Shown in pieces: positions 32,882-39,347 of a stretch of DNA of 39,347 bases; within the stretch, counting starts at the first letter, position 1, and each line of letters opens with the position of its first letter. The position numbers and the translations under genes were made by a program. The DNA comes from Gemmatimonadota bacterium (GTDB lineage: Bacteria > Gemmatimonadota > Gemmatimonadetes > Gemmatimonadales > GWC2-71-9): contig QHUU01000102.1 in assembly GCA_003222155.1 (NCBI GenBank), positions 1 to 39,347 on the forward strand. Direction: 5' to 3'. The notes below the pieces were generated by a model, which was not told the DNA's origin, ran no database searches, and saw nothing but the letters and a program-made list of their open reading frames with translations.

Positions 32882-33988
32882 ATGACTGCACCGACCATCT
32901 CCACCGAGCGCCTGCGGGAGCTGCTGGAGCGCGGGACGCCGGTCACGGTCCTCGATGTGCGCCCCGCCGTCGAGCGCGCGGAGTGGTCGATTCCCGGCAG
33001 CGTGCACGCCGATGCGTACGACGCGCTGCGGCGCGGCGACTCGACCGCCCTCGCGGACTTCCACCCCACGAATGGCGACCGCGTCGTGACGGTGTGCGCC
33101 GCGGGGAAGACAAGCAAGCTGGCTGCCGAGCGCTTGCGCGCGCGCGGCCTGGACGCCGTGTCGCTCGAGGGCGGGATGCGCGCCTGGAGCCTGGCCTGGA
33201 ACACCGCCGAGGTTCCGTGCCCCGGAAGCACCGCGCGGATCGTGCAGCTGCGCCGCACCGGGAAGGGCTGCCTCTCCTATCTCATCGGCTCAAACGGCGA
33301 CGCCGCCGTGGTCGATGCCTCGCTCGAGCCCCGGATCTACCATCGGGTGGCCGAGGAGCACGGCTGGCGTATCCGCACGGTCCTCGAAACGCACGTGCAC
33401 GCCGACCACTTGTCCCGCGCCCGGGCTCTGGCAGGCGACACCGGGGCGAGGCTCTGCCTTCCGACGACGGATCGTGTCTCCTTCGAGTACGCCCCGCTGA
33501 AGGACGGCGACATCGTGCGCGTGAGATCCGCTGGCCTGCGGGCGTTGCACACGCCTGGCCATACCCCGGAGAGTGTCTGCTATCTGTTGGACGAGCATGC
33601 CCTGTTCACTGGTGACACGCTGTTCCTGGCGGCCGTCGGCCGCCCGGACCTCGAGGCGTCAGCGGAGCAAGCGCGTCACCGGGCTCGCGCGCTCCATCGG
33701 TCTTTGCAGCGCCTGGTCGCATTGCCTCCTGACACGCTCGTCCTGCCGGCTCACACGAGCGAGCCCGTGGTATTCGACGGCCGCCCGATCAGCGCGACGC
33801 TCGGGGAAGTCCAGGAGCGGACGTCGCTGCTGCGCGAAACCGAGGAAGCGTTCGTGAGCCAGATCCTCACCCGGCTCCCGCCAACACCGCCGAACCATCA
33901 CCGCATCGTCGCCCTCAACGAAGCCGGCAGCTTGCCTGATGACCCCACGGAGCTCGAGGCAGGGGCCAATCGCTGCGCCGTCGCCTGA
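32882..33988 (+). CDS. Rhodanese - metallo-beta-lactamase fusion protein
   Basis: 368 residues. The N-terminal rhodanese domain (about 1-110) has TVLDVRPAVERAEWSIPGSVHA and the active Cys loop VCAAGKTSKLA. The C-terminal metallo-beta-lactamase domain has the zinc or iron motif ETHVHADHLS, then HTPGHTPES, FTGDTLF and PAHT, as in persulfide dioxygenases/glyoxalase II-like enzymes. A persulfide or thiosulfate metabolism role is likely, in the cytoplasm (no signal). It begins 13 bases after the methyltransferase, in the same operon, and its 3' end overlaps the MFS gene by about 50 bases. Confidence 0.9.
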   Translation: MTAPTISTERLRELLERGTPVTVLDVRPAVERAEWSIPGSVHADAYDALRRGDSTALADFHPTNGDRVVTVCAAGKTSKLAAERLRARGLDAVSLEGGMRAWSLAWNTAEVPCPGSTARIVQLRRTGKGCLSYLIGSNGDAAVVDASLEPRIYHRVAEEHGWRIRTVLETHVHADHLSRARALAGDTGARLCLPTTDRVSFEYAPLKDGDIVRVRSAGLRALHTPGHTPESVCYLLDEHALFTGDTLFLAAVGRPDLEASAEQARHRARALHRSLQRLVALPPDTLVLPAHTSEPVVFDGRPISATLGEVQERTSLLRETEEAFVSQILTRLPPTPPNHHRIVALNEAGSLPDDPTELEAGANRCAVA

Positions 33989-35252
33989 GGGGCCGTCTCC
34001 CATCCGACTCGGCTTCGGCGCCAACTGGCGTCAGTTCACGCTGCTCGTCGTCGTCAATGCCTTCGTCGGAGCGATGGTGGGGCTCGAGCGCACCGTCGTC
34101 CCGCTCATCGCCCAGGCGGACTTCGGGCTCGTCTCGAAGACCGTCGTCCTTTCCTTCCTTGTCAGCTTCGGCATCGTCAAAGCGCTCGCCAACCTGTTTG
34201 CCGGGCACCTCGCCGACCGGATCGGCCGCAAGCCGCTCCTCGTCGCAGGCTGGCTCGCGGGGCTCCCGGTGCCGCTGCTCATCATCTGGGCGCCGAGCTG
34301 GGGCTGGATCGTGTTCGCCAACGTCCTGCTCGGTGTCAACCAGGGCTTGTGCTGGTCCACGACCGTGATCATGAAGATCGATCTCGTGGGGCCGGCGCGG
34401 CGCGGCCTGGCGATGGGGCTCAACGAGTTCGCGGGCTACGTCGCCGTGTCGCTGTCGGCGCTGCTCACCGGCTACCTCGCCGCCGCACACGGCCTGCGGC
34501 CGGCGCCCTTCTATCCCGGCATCGCATTCGCCGTCCTGGGCCTTGCCGTTTCGGTCTTCGCCGTACGAGAGACCCGCGGCCACGCACGGGCTGAGTCACG
34601 TCAGCTCGGCGCCGATTTTTCCCGCCTCGGCTTCGGCGGCGTCTTCCTGCTCACGACCTGGCGGGACCGCGCGCTGTTCGCGGTGAGCCAGGCGGGCATG
34701 GTCAACAACCTGAACGACGGGATGGTGTGGGGACTCATCCCCGTGTTTCTCGCCGCGCGCGGTGTCACGCTTGACCGCATCGGCGTGGTGACCGCGACCT
34801 ACCCCCTGGTGTGGGGAATGGGCCAGCTCGCTACCGGAGCGCTGAGCGACCGCTGGGGACGGAAGTGGATGATCGCGAGTGGGATGTGGGTGCAGGCGGC
34901 GGGCATTGCGACCTTCGTCATCGGCCACTCCTTGAGGCCGTGGTTGGCCGGCGCCATACTCTTGGGGATCGGGACTGCGCTGGTCTACCCTACTCTGCTC
35001 GCCGCCGTGTCAGACGTCGCGCACCCCGACTGGCGGGCGAGCGCCGTGGGAGTGTACCGTCTCTGGCGCGACTCTGGCTACGCCATAGGCGCGATCGCCG
35101 CGGGACTCCTGGCGGACGCGTTCACCATGCCCTTCGCGATCGCCGCGATCGCCGCGCTCACCTTGGTCTCGGGAGTGGTCGTAGCCGGCGTCATGTACGA
35201 AACCTTGCCCGACGGATCCGCGCGTTGGCGTGTCGTCCCGACCGACACCTAG
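33939..35252 (+). CDS. MFS transporter
   Basis: 437 residues with about 12 transmembrane helices. The loop 2-3 signature GHLADRIGRKPLL and the mid-protein repeat ALSDRWGRKWM are typical for MFS. The substrate is not readable; cluster context suggests a product or substrate of the methyltransferase. The start ATG overlaps the rhodanese gene by 50 bases, giving a 25-residue tail before the first helix; no later good start exists before the first helix. Its stop overlaps that of the convergent lipoprotein by 3 bases. Confidence 0.88.
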   Translation: MTPRSSRQGPIAAPSPEGPSPIRLGFGANWRQFTLLVVVNAFVGAMVGLERTVVPLIAQADFGLVSKTVVLSFLVSFGIVKALANLFAGHLADRIGRKPLLVAGWLAGLPVPLLIIWAPSWGWIVFANVLLGVNQGLCWSTTVIMKIDLVGPARRGLAMGLNEFAGYVAVSLSALLTGYLAAAHGLRPAPFYPGIAFAVLGLAVSVFAVRETRGHARAESRQLGADFSRLGFGGVFLLTTWRDRALFAVSQAGMVNNLNDGMVWGLIPVFLAARGVTLDRIGVVTATYPLVWGMGQLATGALSDRWGRKWMIASGMWVQAAGIATFVIGHSLRPWLAGAILLGIGTALVYPTLLAAVSDVAHPDWRASAVGVYRLWRDSGYAIGAIAAGLLADAFTMPFAIAAIAALTLVSGVVVAGVMYETLPDGSARWRVVPTDT

Positions 35253-35878
35253 GGATCGCTTGGCCCTTCGCCCCCTCGGTGGAGAACGTGGAACAGATTA
35301 GGACCCGTCATGGGGCCGAAGAAGTCCACGAACCCCTTGGATGCCGTAACCCCTTCGAAGCGACCGGGCTGCGCAGCAGAGATCCGGCAACTGATGGTGA
35401 GGGTCCCGGCACTCCCGTCATCATACTCGACCCGCAGGATCGCGAGCCCCGCCGTGCTCCCGGGCATACTCGGAACAGATGCTGCTGCCCGCTCCCAGCT
35501 CACGAGTCCGGTGACGACGTACCTACCGCTCCCCGTCACCTCGCTCGCGTTCCGAGTCTCCCACGTGCCGCCTCCGGTCACAGCGTCGTGGCGGAAGTGA
35601 CGGCCTGCCTCGTCTGAGGTTCCACGGCCGTCCGCTGGAGCGATGAACGTCCCGCTTCCGGTGACAGTGATCTTCAACCCGTCGCGCGCCGTGTCCGACG
35701 CCGAACCGAAGATCTCCCATCCGATCCTCGCAGCGTGTGCCGATGCGACGACGCTGGCCGACAACTCGTCAGCCCGCGGCGTCGCCGGAGCCGCTGTCGG
35801 CGCCCCGCTCTCGCACGCCAGGGCGACGGCCATCGCGACAAGGCCCAAGAACCTTGCATCCCATCTCTTGGAATTCAT
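35249..35878 (-). CDS. Secreted lipoprotein of unknown function
   Basis: 209 residues. Lipobox-like VAMAVALACES with Cys22, so it is likely a lipoprotein, followed by an Ala/Pro-rich linker. The folded part is beta-rich: LKITVTGSGTFIAP, GGGTWETRNASEVTGSGRYVVTGLVSWERAA, AGLAILRVEYDDGSAGTLTISC. It resembles other short surface proteins with repeated Gly-Ser/Thr strands, but no named family was recognised. The ATG follows AGGAGG at 5 bases. It is convergent with the MFS gene. Confidence 0.75.
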   Translation of the reverse strand: MNSKRWDARFLGLVAMAVALACESGAPTAAPATPRADELSASVVASAHAARIGWEIFGSASDTARDGLKITVTGSGTFIAPADGRGTSDEAGRHFRHDAVTGGGTWETRNASEVTGSGRYVVTGLVSWERAAASVPSMPGSTAGLAILRVEYDDGSAGTLTISCRISAAQPGRFEGVTASKGFVDFFGPMTGPNLFHVLHRGGEGPSDP

Positions 35879-36101
35879 TGTTCCTCCTTGCAGGTGCCAA
35901 CACGAGCCGCACGATGCATCCGACCCCGGATCGCCGGCACGGCGGCGCACGAATGCGCCGGCCGGGCGCCCGGCTGTGGTTTCGAGGGATTGCTGAATCG
36001 GGGAGCAGAACGCGACGCGACGTCGCATGGTGCTAACCTACCCGCCACGGCCCGCGCGACAAGAGCGCAGGGCGCTTTGACGGGCCTAGCGGCCTGCCTC
36101 C
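35879..36101. other. Intergenic region between the lipoprotein and mer genes
   Basis: 223 bases upstream of both divergent genes. No gene is supported. It may mark the boundary of the mer segment. A GC-rich palindromic patch CCGGCCGGGCGCCCGG lies near 35960-35975. Confidence 0.4.
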
Positions 36102-36132
36102 TTGACCCTGTACCATAGTACAAGGTTTAGGT
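36102..36132 (+). promoter_or_regulatory. MerR-type promoter/operator of the mer operon
   Basis: TTGACC (36102-36107), then the 19-base CTGTACCATAGTACAAGGT, then TTAGGT (36127-36132). The 19-bp spacer with GTAC-4 bases-GTAC at its centre is the hallmark of MerR-regulated promoters, where the metal-bound regulator untwists DNA to align the two boxes. It lies upstream of merR in the same direction, so the operon self-regulates. Confidence 0.85.
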
Positions 36133-36158
36133 TGATGACCGATCCACGGGAGACTGTG

Positions 36159-36572
36159 ATGGCGCTGACCATCGGCCAGGTCGCGACCGCGGCCAACGTG
36201 AACATTCAGACCATCCGCTATTACGAACGCCGCGGCATCGTCGCCGCTCCGCGGCGCACCGCTTCGGGCTATCGCCAGTACGGCGACGACACAGTCAGCC
36301 GGCTCCGCTTCATCAAGCAAGCCCAGGAGCTCGGCTTCTCGCTCCAGGAGATCCAGGAGCTGCTCGCCTTGCGGGTCCGACACGGCGCTGCCTGCGATGT
36401 CGTCGAGCGGAAAACCAGACAGAAGATCGAAGTCGTCCAACAGAGGATCCGTGACCTCCAGCGCATGAGGCGCACACTGGCGCGGCTGGCGGCGGCCTGC
36501 GCGGCCCGACGGCCGACGGACGAGTGCCCGATCCTGGAGGTCTTGGAAGACCATGACAACATCGGTCACTAA
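36159..36572 (+). CDS. merR: Mercury-responsive MerR regulator
   Basis: 137 residues from ATG 36159, after GGGAG. HTH: LTIGQVATAANVNIQTIRYYERRGIVAAPRR, then the wing YRQYGDDTV, a dimerisation helix, and the three mercury ligands Cys79 (GAACDVV), Cys114 and Cys123 (ACAARRPTDEC, eight residues between). These fit the Cys82/117/126 pattern of Hg(II)-sensing MerR, not Cu or Zn sensors. It represses and activates the promoter at 36102. Start chosen over ATG 36135, which precedes the ribosome site. merT overlaps its 3' end by 20 bases. Confidence 0.93.
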   Translation: MALTIGQVATAANVNIQTIRYYERRGIVAAPRRTASGYRQYGDDTVSRLRFIKQAQELGFSLQEIQELLALRVRHGAACDVVERKTRQKIEVVQQRIRDLQRMRRTLARLAAACAARRPTDECPILEVLEDHDNIGH

Positions 36573-36907
36573 GACCGCACTCGCCGCCACGGGCGGTGTT
36601 GTCGCCGCCGCGGTTTCAACGCTCTGCTGCGCCGGGCCCCTGGTGGCCGTCGCGCTCGGCCTGAGCGGCGCCGGGGCTCGCCGCGACGTTCGAGCCGCTC
36701 CGGCCCTACTTCGTCGCGGGCACGGTGCTGGCGCTCGGCTTCGGCTTCGTCACGCTGCGGCGTGAGGAGAAACGGGCGTGCGAGGTCGGCACCCTGTGTG
36801 CCTCGCCGATCGCCCGCCGCCGGATGAAGTGGGCGCTGTGGATCGCGACGATGATCTCCATCCCGCTGCTCACATTCCCCTGGTGGTCGAAACTCGTGCT
36901 GGGTTAG
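36553..36907 (+). pseudogene. merT: merT, mercuric ion transporter, frameshifted by one G
   Basis: Frame 1 from ATG 36553 gives MerT's start: TM1 with STLCCAGPLVAVALGLSGAG, including the vicinal Cys pair. The frame then goes wrong at GGGG (36673-36676). Removing one G gives the continuing MerT sequence LAATFEPLRPYFVAGTVLALGFGF, then the cytoplasmic CEVGTLCA Cys pair and TM3 LWIATMISIPLLTFPWW to TAG at 36907, about 117 residues in all, the usual MerT length. Transports Hg(II) into the cell across the inner membrane. The break in a homopolymer may be real, programmed or a sequencing error; if real the transporter is dead. Confidence 0.85.
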
Positions 36908-36917
36908 GAGGTTTCCA

Positions 36918-37301
36918 ATGGTATCGTCCATGAAGCTCGCGTTGCTGTTCGCGGCCGGACTCGGCGGCGCCGCCGCCCTTTGCCCATTCTGCGGCGGCGG
37001 AATTCAGACCGCCGGCGCGCAGCCTGCGCCGGCCGCCGTGCAGGCTCCGGACACGGCGACGGTTCGGCTTCACATCTCCAAAATGACGTGCGGTAGTTGC
37101 CCCGCAACCGCACGGCTCGCCTTGAAGCGGCTTCCGGGCGTGTACAGTGCCGCTGTTAACGACAGCCTCGGCGTCGTCCGCTACGACCCGCGGCAGGTCA
37201 GCCCGGCGCAGATTGCCGCGCACCTCACTCGACTCACCGGGTTCGGGGCCACTGTCTTGCCGGACTCGAGCACAGCACCCGGGAGCCCCGGACCCGAATG
37301 A
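36918..37301 (+). CDS. merP: MerP-like periplasmic mercury-binding protein
   Basis: 127 residues, ATG after AGGAGG. A signal peptide or N-terminal anchor with an unusual CPFC motif (Cys22, Cys25), a 20-residue Ala/Pro linker, and a heavy-metal-associated domain with MTCGSC (Cys58, Cys61), the mercury-binding pair of MerP. Delivers Hg(II) to MerT. The signal region is longer than in classical MerP, and the extra Cys pair may add a second binding site. Its stop overlaps the next ATG (ATGA). Confidence 0.85.
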   Translation: MVSSMKLALLFAAGLGGAAALCPFCGGGIQTAGAQPAPAAVQAPDTATVRLHISKMTCGSCPATARLALKRLPGVYSAAVNDSLGVVRYDPRQVSPAQIAAHLTRLTGFGATVLPDSSTAPGSPGPE

Positions 37302-37483
37302 TGGTGCTCACCGCCACGATCACCTGCCCGCACTGCGGCTTCGCCAAGGTCGAGACGATGCCTACGACTGCCTGTGTGCACTTCTATGAGTGCACCGGCT
37401 GCGGTCACCTGCTACGCCCACACCCGGGTGACTGCTGTGTATTCTGCTCGTTCGGGTCCGAGAAGTGCCCACCGAAGCAGTAG
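37298..37483 (+). CDS. GDCCVxC-domain small protein (family with selenoprotein members)
   Basis: 61 residues with 9 Cys: CPHC (10,13), C26, CTGC (32,35), GDCCVFC (46,47,50) and C57. The [16 protein letters not shown] end defines the family that NCBI names GDCCVxC domain-containing (seleno)protein, usually encoded next to mer genes; some members have Sec in place of a Cys. All positions here are Cys. Metal binding is very likely. Last gene of the mer cluster; its last 72 bases overlap the convergent ATPase antisense. Confidence 0.9.
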   Translation: MMVLTATITCPHCGFAKVETMPTTACVHFYECTGCGHLLRPHPGDCCVFCSFGSEKCPPKQ

Positions 37484-39347
37484 CGCGTTCACCGTCACCG
37501 TCACCGTGCTCGCGCTCATCGCGAGCGCCGCCCACGCCGGCTTGAGCAGGATGCCCAGCGACGGATACAAGACGCCGGCAGCGAGCGGGATCGCGATCAG
37601 GTTGTAGATCGCGGCCCAGAAAAGATTCTGCTTGATCTTGCGGTGCACGCGGCGGGCAAGCACGAGCGCGGCGGGTACGTCGGCCGGGTCGTCCTTCATT
37701 AGAATGATTCCCGCCGTTTCGATCGCCACGTCGGTTCCCGCGCCGATGGCAATGCCGACCGTTGCCGCTGCCAGCGCCGGTGCGTCGTTTACCCCGTCCC
37801 CCACCATGGCGACGCGACGGCCTTGCTGCTCAAGTCGCTTGACCTCCACCGCCTTGTCGCCCGGGAGCACCTCTGCCCGGACATCGTCGATCCCGAGCGT
37901 GCGGGCCACTGCGGCGGCCGTGGCCCGGCTGTCCCCCGTAAGGAGCAGCACGTGGATGCCGAGGTCGTGCAGCGCCGAAACAGCTCTCTTCGCCGTGGGG
38001 CGAATTCGGTCGGCGACGGCGATCATGCCGAGTAGCCGTCCAGCCGCAGCCAGATACAGCGTCGTCTTCGCCTCCGCCCGAAGCCGTTCCGCGTCCGTGT
38101 CCATCGCGGCCGCGACGCCGTATCGCTCGAGTAGCTTGCGGTTCCCAAGGATGACCGTCTGACCGTCCACGGACGCCACGACACCGTGACCCGGGATCGC
38201 TTGGAAGTCGGAAGATGATTCGAGGGGCAGCGCGCGCTGCCGAGCCGCCTCGAGCATCGCCACCGCGAGCGGATGCTCGGAGTGCGCATCCGCCGCAGCG
38301 GCCAACCGCAGCACCTCGGCCTCAGTACCGCCCGGCGCCGGGATGACGTCGGTCACCGACGGTCGACCCTCCGTAAGAGTCCCCGTCTTGTCGAAGACGA
38401 CCGTGTCCACCCGGGCAGCCGCCTCGAGAACCCTGGCGTTTCTGAAGAGCACGCCGGCACGTGCTGCCCGCCCCACACCCACCGTGATCGCCGTCGGAGT
38501 CGCGAGCGCGAGCGCGTCCGGACAGGCGATCACGATCGCCGCCACCGCAGCCGACAGCGCGAACGCGACGCCTTGGTGTCCAAGCCCAAGCCAGGCCAAG
38601 AAGGTGAAGACCCCGGACGCGAGCGCCACGATGACCAGATACTTGCCGGCAAGGTCCGCCAGGCGCTGCGCCGGCGCCTTCGAGGACTGCGCCTCCCGGA
38701 CCATGGCGACGATGCGAGCCAGCGCCGTATCCGCGCCGACTTTGGTTGCGCGGAACCGGAACGCTCCCTGCTGATTGCGTGTCGCCCCCACGACCTCGTC
38801 GCCAGGCCCCTTCGCGACGGGCACCGGCTCTCCGGTGAGCATCGATTCATCGACGTAGCTCGAGCCCTCGATCACGACGCCGTCCACCGGGACGGTGTCG
38901 CCCGGCCGAATCGCAAGGATGTCACCCACCGCGACGGCTTCGAGTGGCACTTCCTCTTCTTGCCCATTCCGCACTCGCCGCGCGGTGGGGGGCGCGAGCT
39001 CGAGCAGCGCCTCGACCGCCCGACCGGTGGCGAAGCGGCTCCGCATCTCCAGCCAGTGGCCGAGCAGGCTGAAGGCGGTCAGCATCGCCGCGGCATCGTA
39101 GAACGGCTCGCCCGGCAAACCGAAGGTGACGGCGGCCGAGTACCCGTAGCTCACGAGGATACCGGTCGCGATCAGGGTCATCATGGTGAGCTCGCCCTGC
39201 CGCAGCGAGCGCGCCGCAGACGACACGAATGGCCACCCACCCCACCAGACGACGATCGACGTCAGGACGAAACTCAGGAGCCCGGGCGACAGCCCAAAGG
39301 GCGGCGCGAGCGCGCGGCCGAACAGCGAGGTGCCAAGCGGCGAATAG
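37412..39347 (-). CDS. P1B-type heavy-metal ATPase (5' end outside window)
   Basis: The frame is open from 37412 to the right edge, 645 codons visible, and the GTG at 39226 is internal to the frame, so the N-terminus is missing. Order seen: membrane segments, actuator LTGEPVPV (TGE), the ion motif [11 protein letters not shown] (Cys-Pro-Asp, unlike the usual CPC or CPH), phosphorylation [18 protein letters not shown] (HP), [10 protein letters not shown], and two final helices. It pumps a metal cation, probably Cu or Zn/Cd-like, out of the cytoplasm; the CPD variant leaves this open. Convergent with the mer cluster and overlapping the GDCCVxC gene by 72 bases. Confidence 0.93.
   Translation of the reverse strand, partial: YSPLGTSLFGRALAPPFGLSPGLLSFVLTSIVVWWGGWPFVSSAARSLRQGELTMMTLIATGILVSYGYSAAVTFGLPGEPFYDAAAMLTAFSLLGHWLEMRSRFATGRAVEALLELAPPTARRVRNGQEEEVPLEAVAVGDILAIRPGDTVPVDGVVIEGSSYVDESMLTGEPVPVAKGPGDEVVGATRNQQGAFRFRATKVGADTALARIVAMVREAQSSKAPAQRLADLAGKYLVIVALASGVFTFLAWLGLGHQGVAFALSAAVAAIVIACPDALALATPTAITVGVGRAARAGVLFRNARVLEAAARVDTVVFDKTGTLTEGRPSVTDVIPAPGGTEAEVLRLAAAADAHSEHPLAVAMLEAARQRALPLESSSDFQAIPGHGVVASVDGQTVILGNRKLLERYGVAAAMDTDAERLRAEAKTTLYLAAAGRLLGMIAVADRIRPTAKRAVSALHDLGIHVLLLTGDSRATAAAVARTLGIDDVRAEVLPGDKAVEVKRLEQQGRRVAMVGDGVNDAPALAAATVGIAIGAGTDVAIETAGIILMKDDPADVPAALVLARRVHRKIKQNLFWAAIYNLIAIPLAAGVLYPSLGILLKPAWAALAMSASTVTVTVNALLLRWALLGPERAEYTAVTRVWA

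Overview
GC-rich chromosomal window, probably from a soil-type Gemmatimonadota or a close relative. This is inferred from a SusC/SusD pair next to an FG-GAP/ASPIC-UnbV protein, Tat-exported Ior-type molybdoenzymes, ECF sigma/DUF4097 genes, an abundance of secreted lipoproteins, and small palindromic or tandem repeats scattered through genes. No phage, plasmid, insertion sequence or CRISPR array is visible. The right end (mer genes and a metal ATPase) looks like accessory DNA.

Layout. 1-8969 (minus): a nutrient-uptake and oxidation cluster, in transcription order GMC oxidoreductase, gluconate-dehydrogenase-subunit-3-like protein, SusC, SusD and an ASPIC/UnbV lipoprotein cut by the left edge. 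9068-12097: M1-type metallopeptidase (+) and APC amino-acid permease (-), convergent. 12280-12363: a class II tRNA with a tRNA-Asp anticodon loop, followed by a structured trailer and a terminator. 12640-17502 (+): one [2Fe-2S] subunit and two paralogous Tat-exported molybdopterin subunits. 17499-20276 (-): small secreted proteins (two Ig-cupredoxin lipoproteins, a CHRD lipoprotein, one unknown). 20329-22836 (-): ECF sigma factor, anti-sigma, DUF4097 protein and a collapsed PQQ sugar dehydrogenase, coupled by 4-base overlaps. 22915-23553 (-): unknown membrane protein. 23612-26531 (+): the glyoxylate shunt, malate synthase and isocitrate lyase. 26598-29057 (+): two unknown small proteins and a PilT-like ATPase with a duplicated N-terminal domain. 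29047-30277 (-): DAHP synthase with an apparent transcription attenuator. 30437-30508 (-): tRNA-Thr(CGU). 30573-35252: LysR regulator (-) divergent from cupin, ArsM-like methyltransferase with an in-frame UGA at a conserved Cys position, rhodanese-metallo-beta-lactamase fusion and MFS transporter (+). 35249-35878 (-): lipoprotein. 36102-37483 (+): mer promoter, merR, frameshifted merT, merP-like and a GDCCVxC protein. 37412-39347 (-): P1B-type ATPase, running off the right edge.

Three observations stand out. (1) The tRNA at 12280-12363 folds perfectly as a tRNA-Leu-like class II molecule but carries the Asp anticodon loop, so it is a candidate for systematic Leu/Asp mis-decoding or a non-decoding role. 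(2) DAHP synthase is preceded by a 29-codon leader peptide with a Tyr-Tyr-Arg-Phe-Phe-Trp-Phe run, a GC-rich terminator with a T-tract and a competing antiterminator, apparently driven by a promoter that starts transcription at the leader's own ATG. (3) The ArsM-like methyltransferase has UGA in place of the metalloid-binding Cys, with a SECIS-like hairpin 17 bases downstream, making it a candidate selenoprotein.
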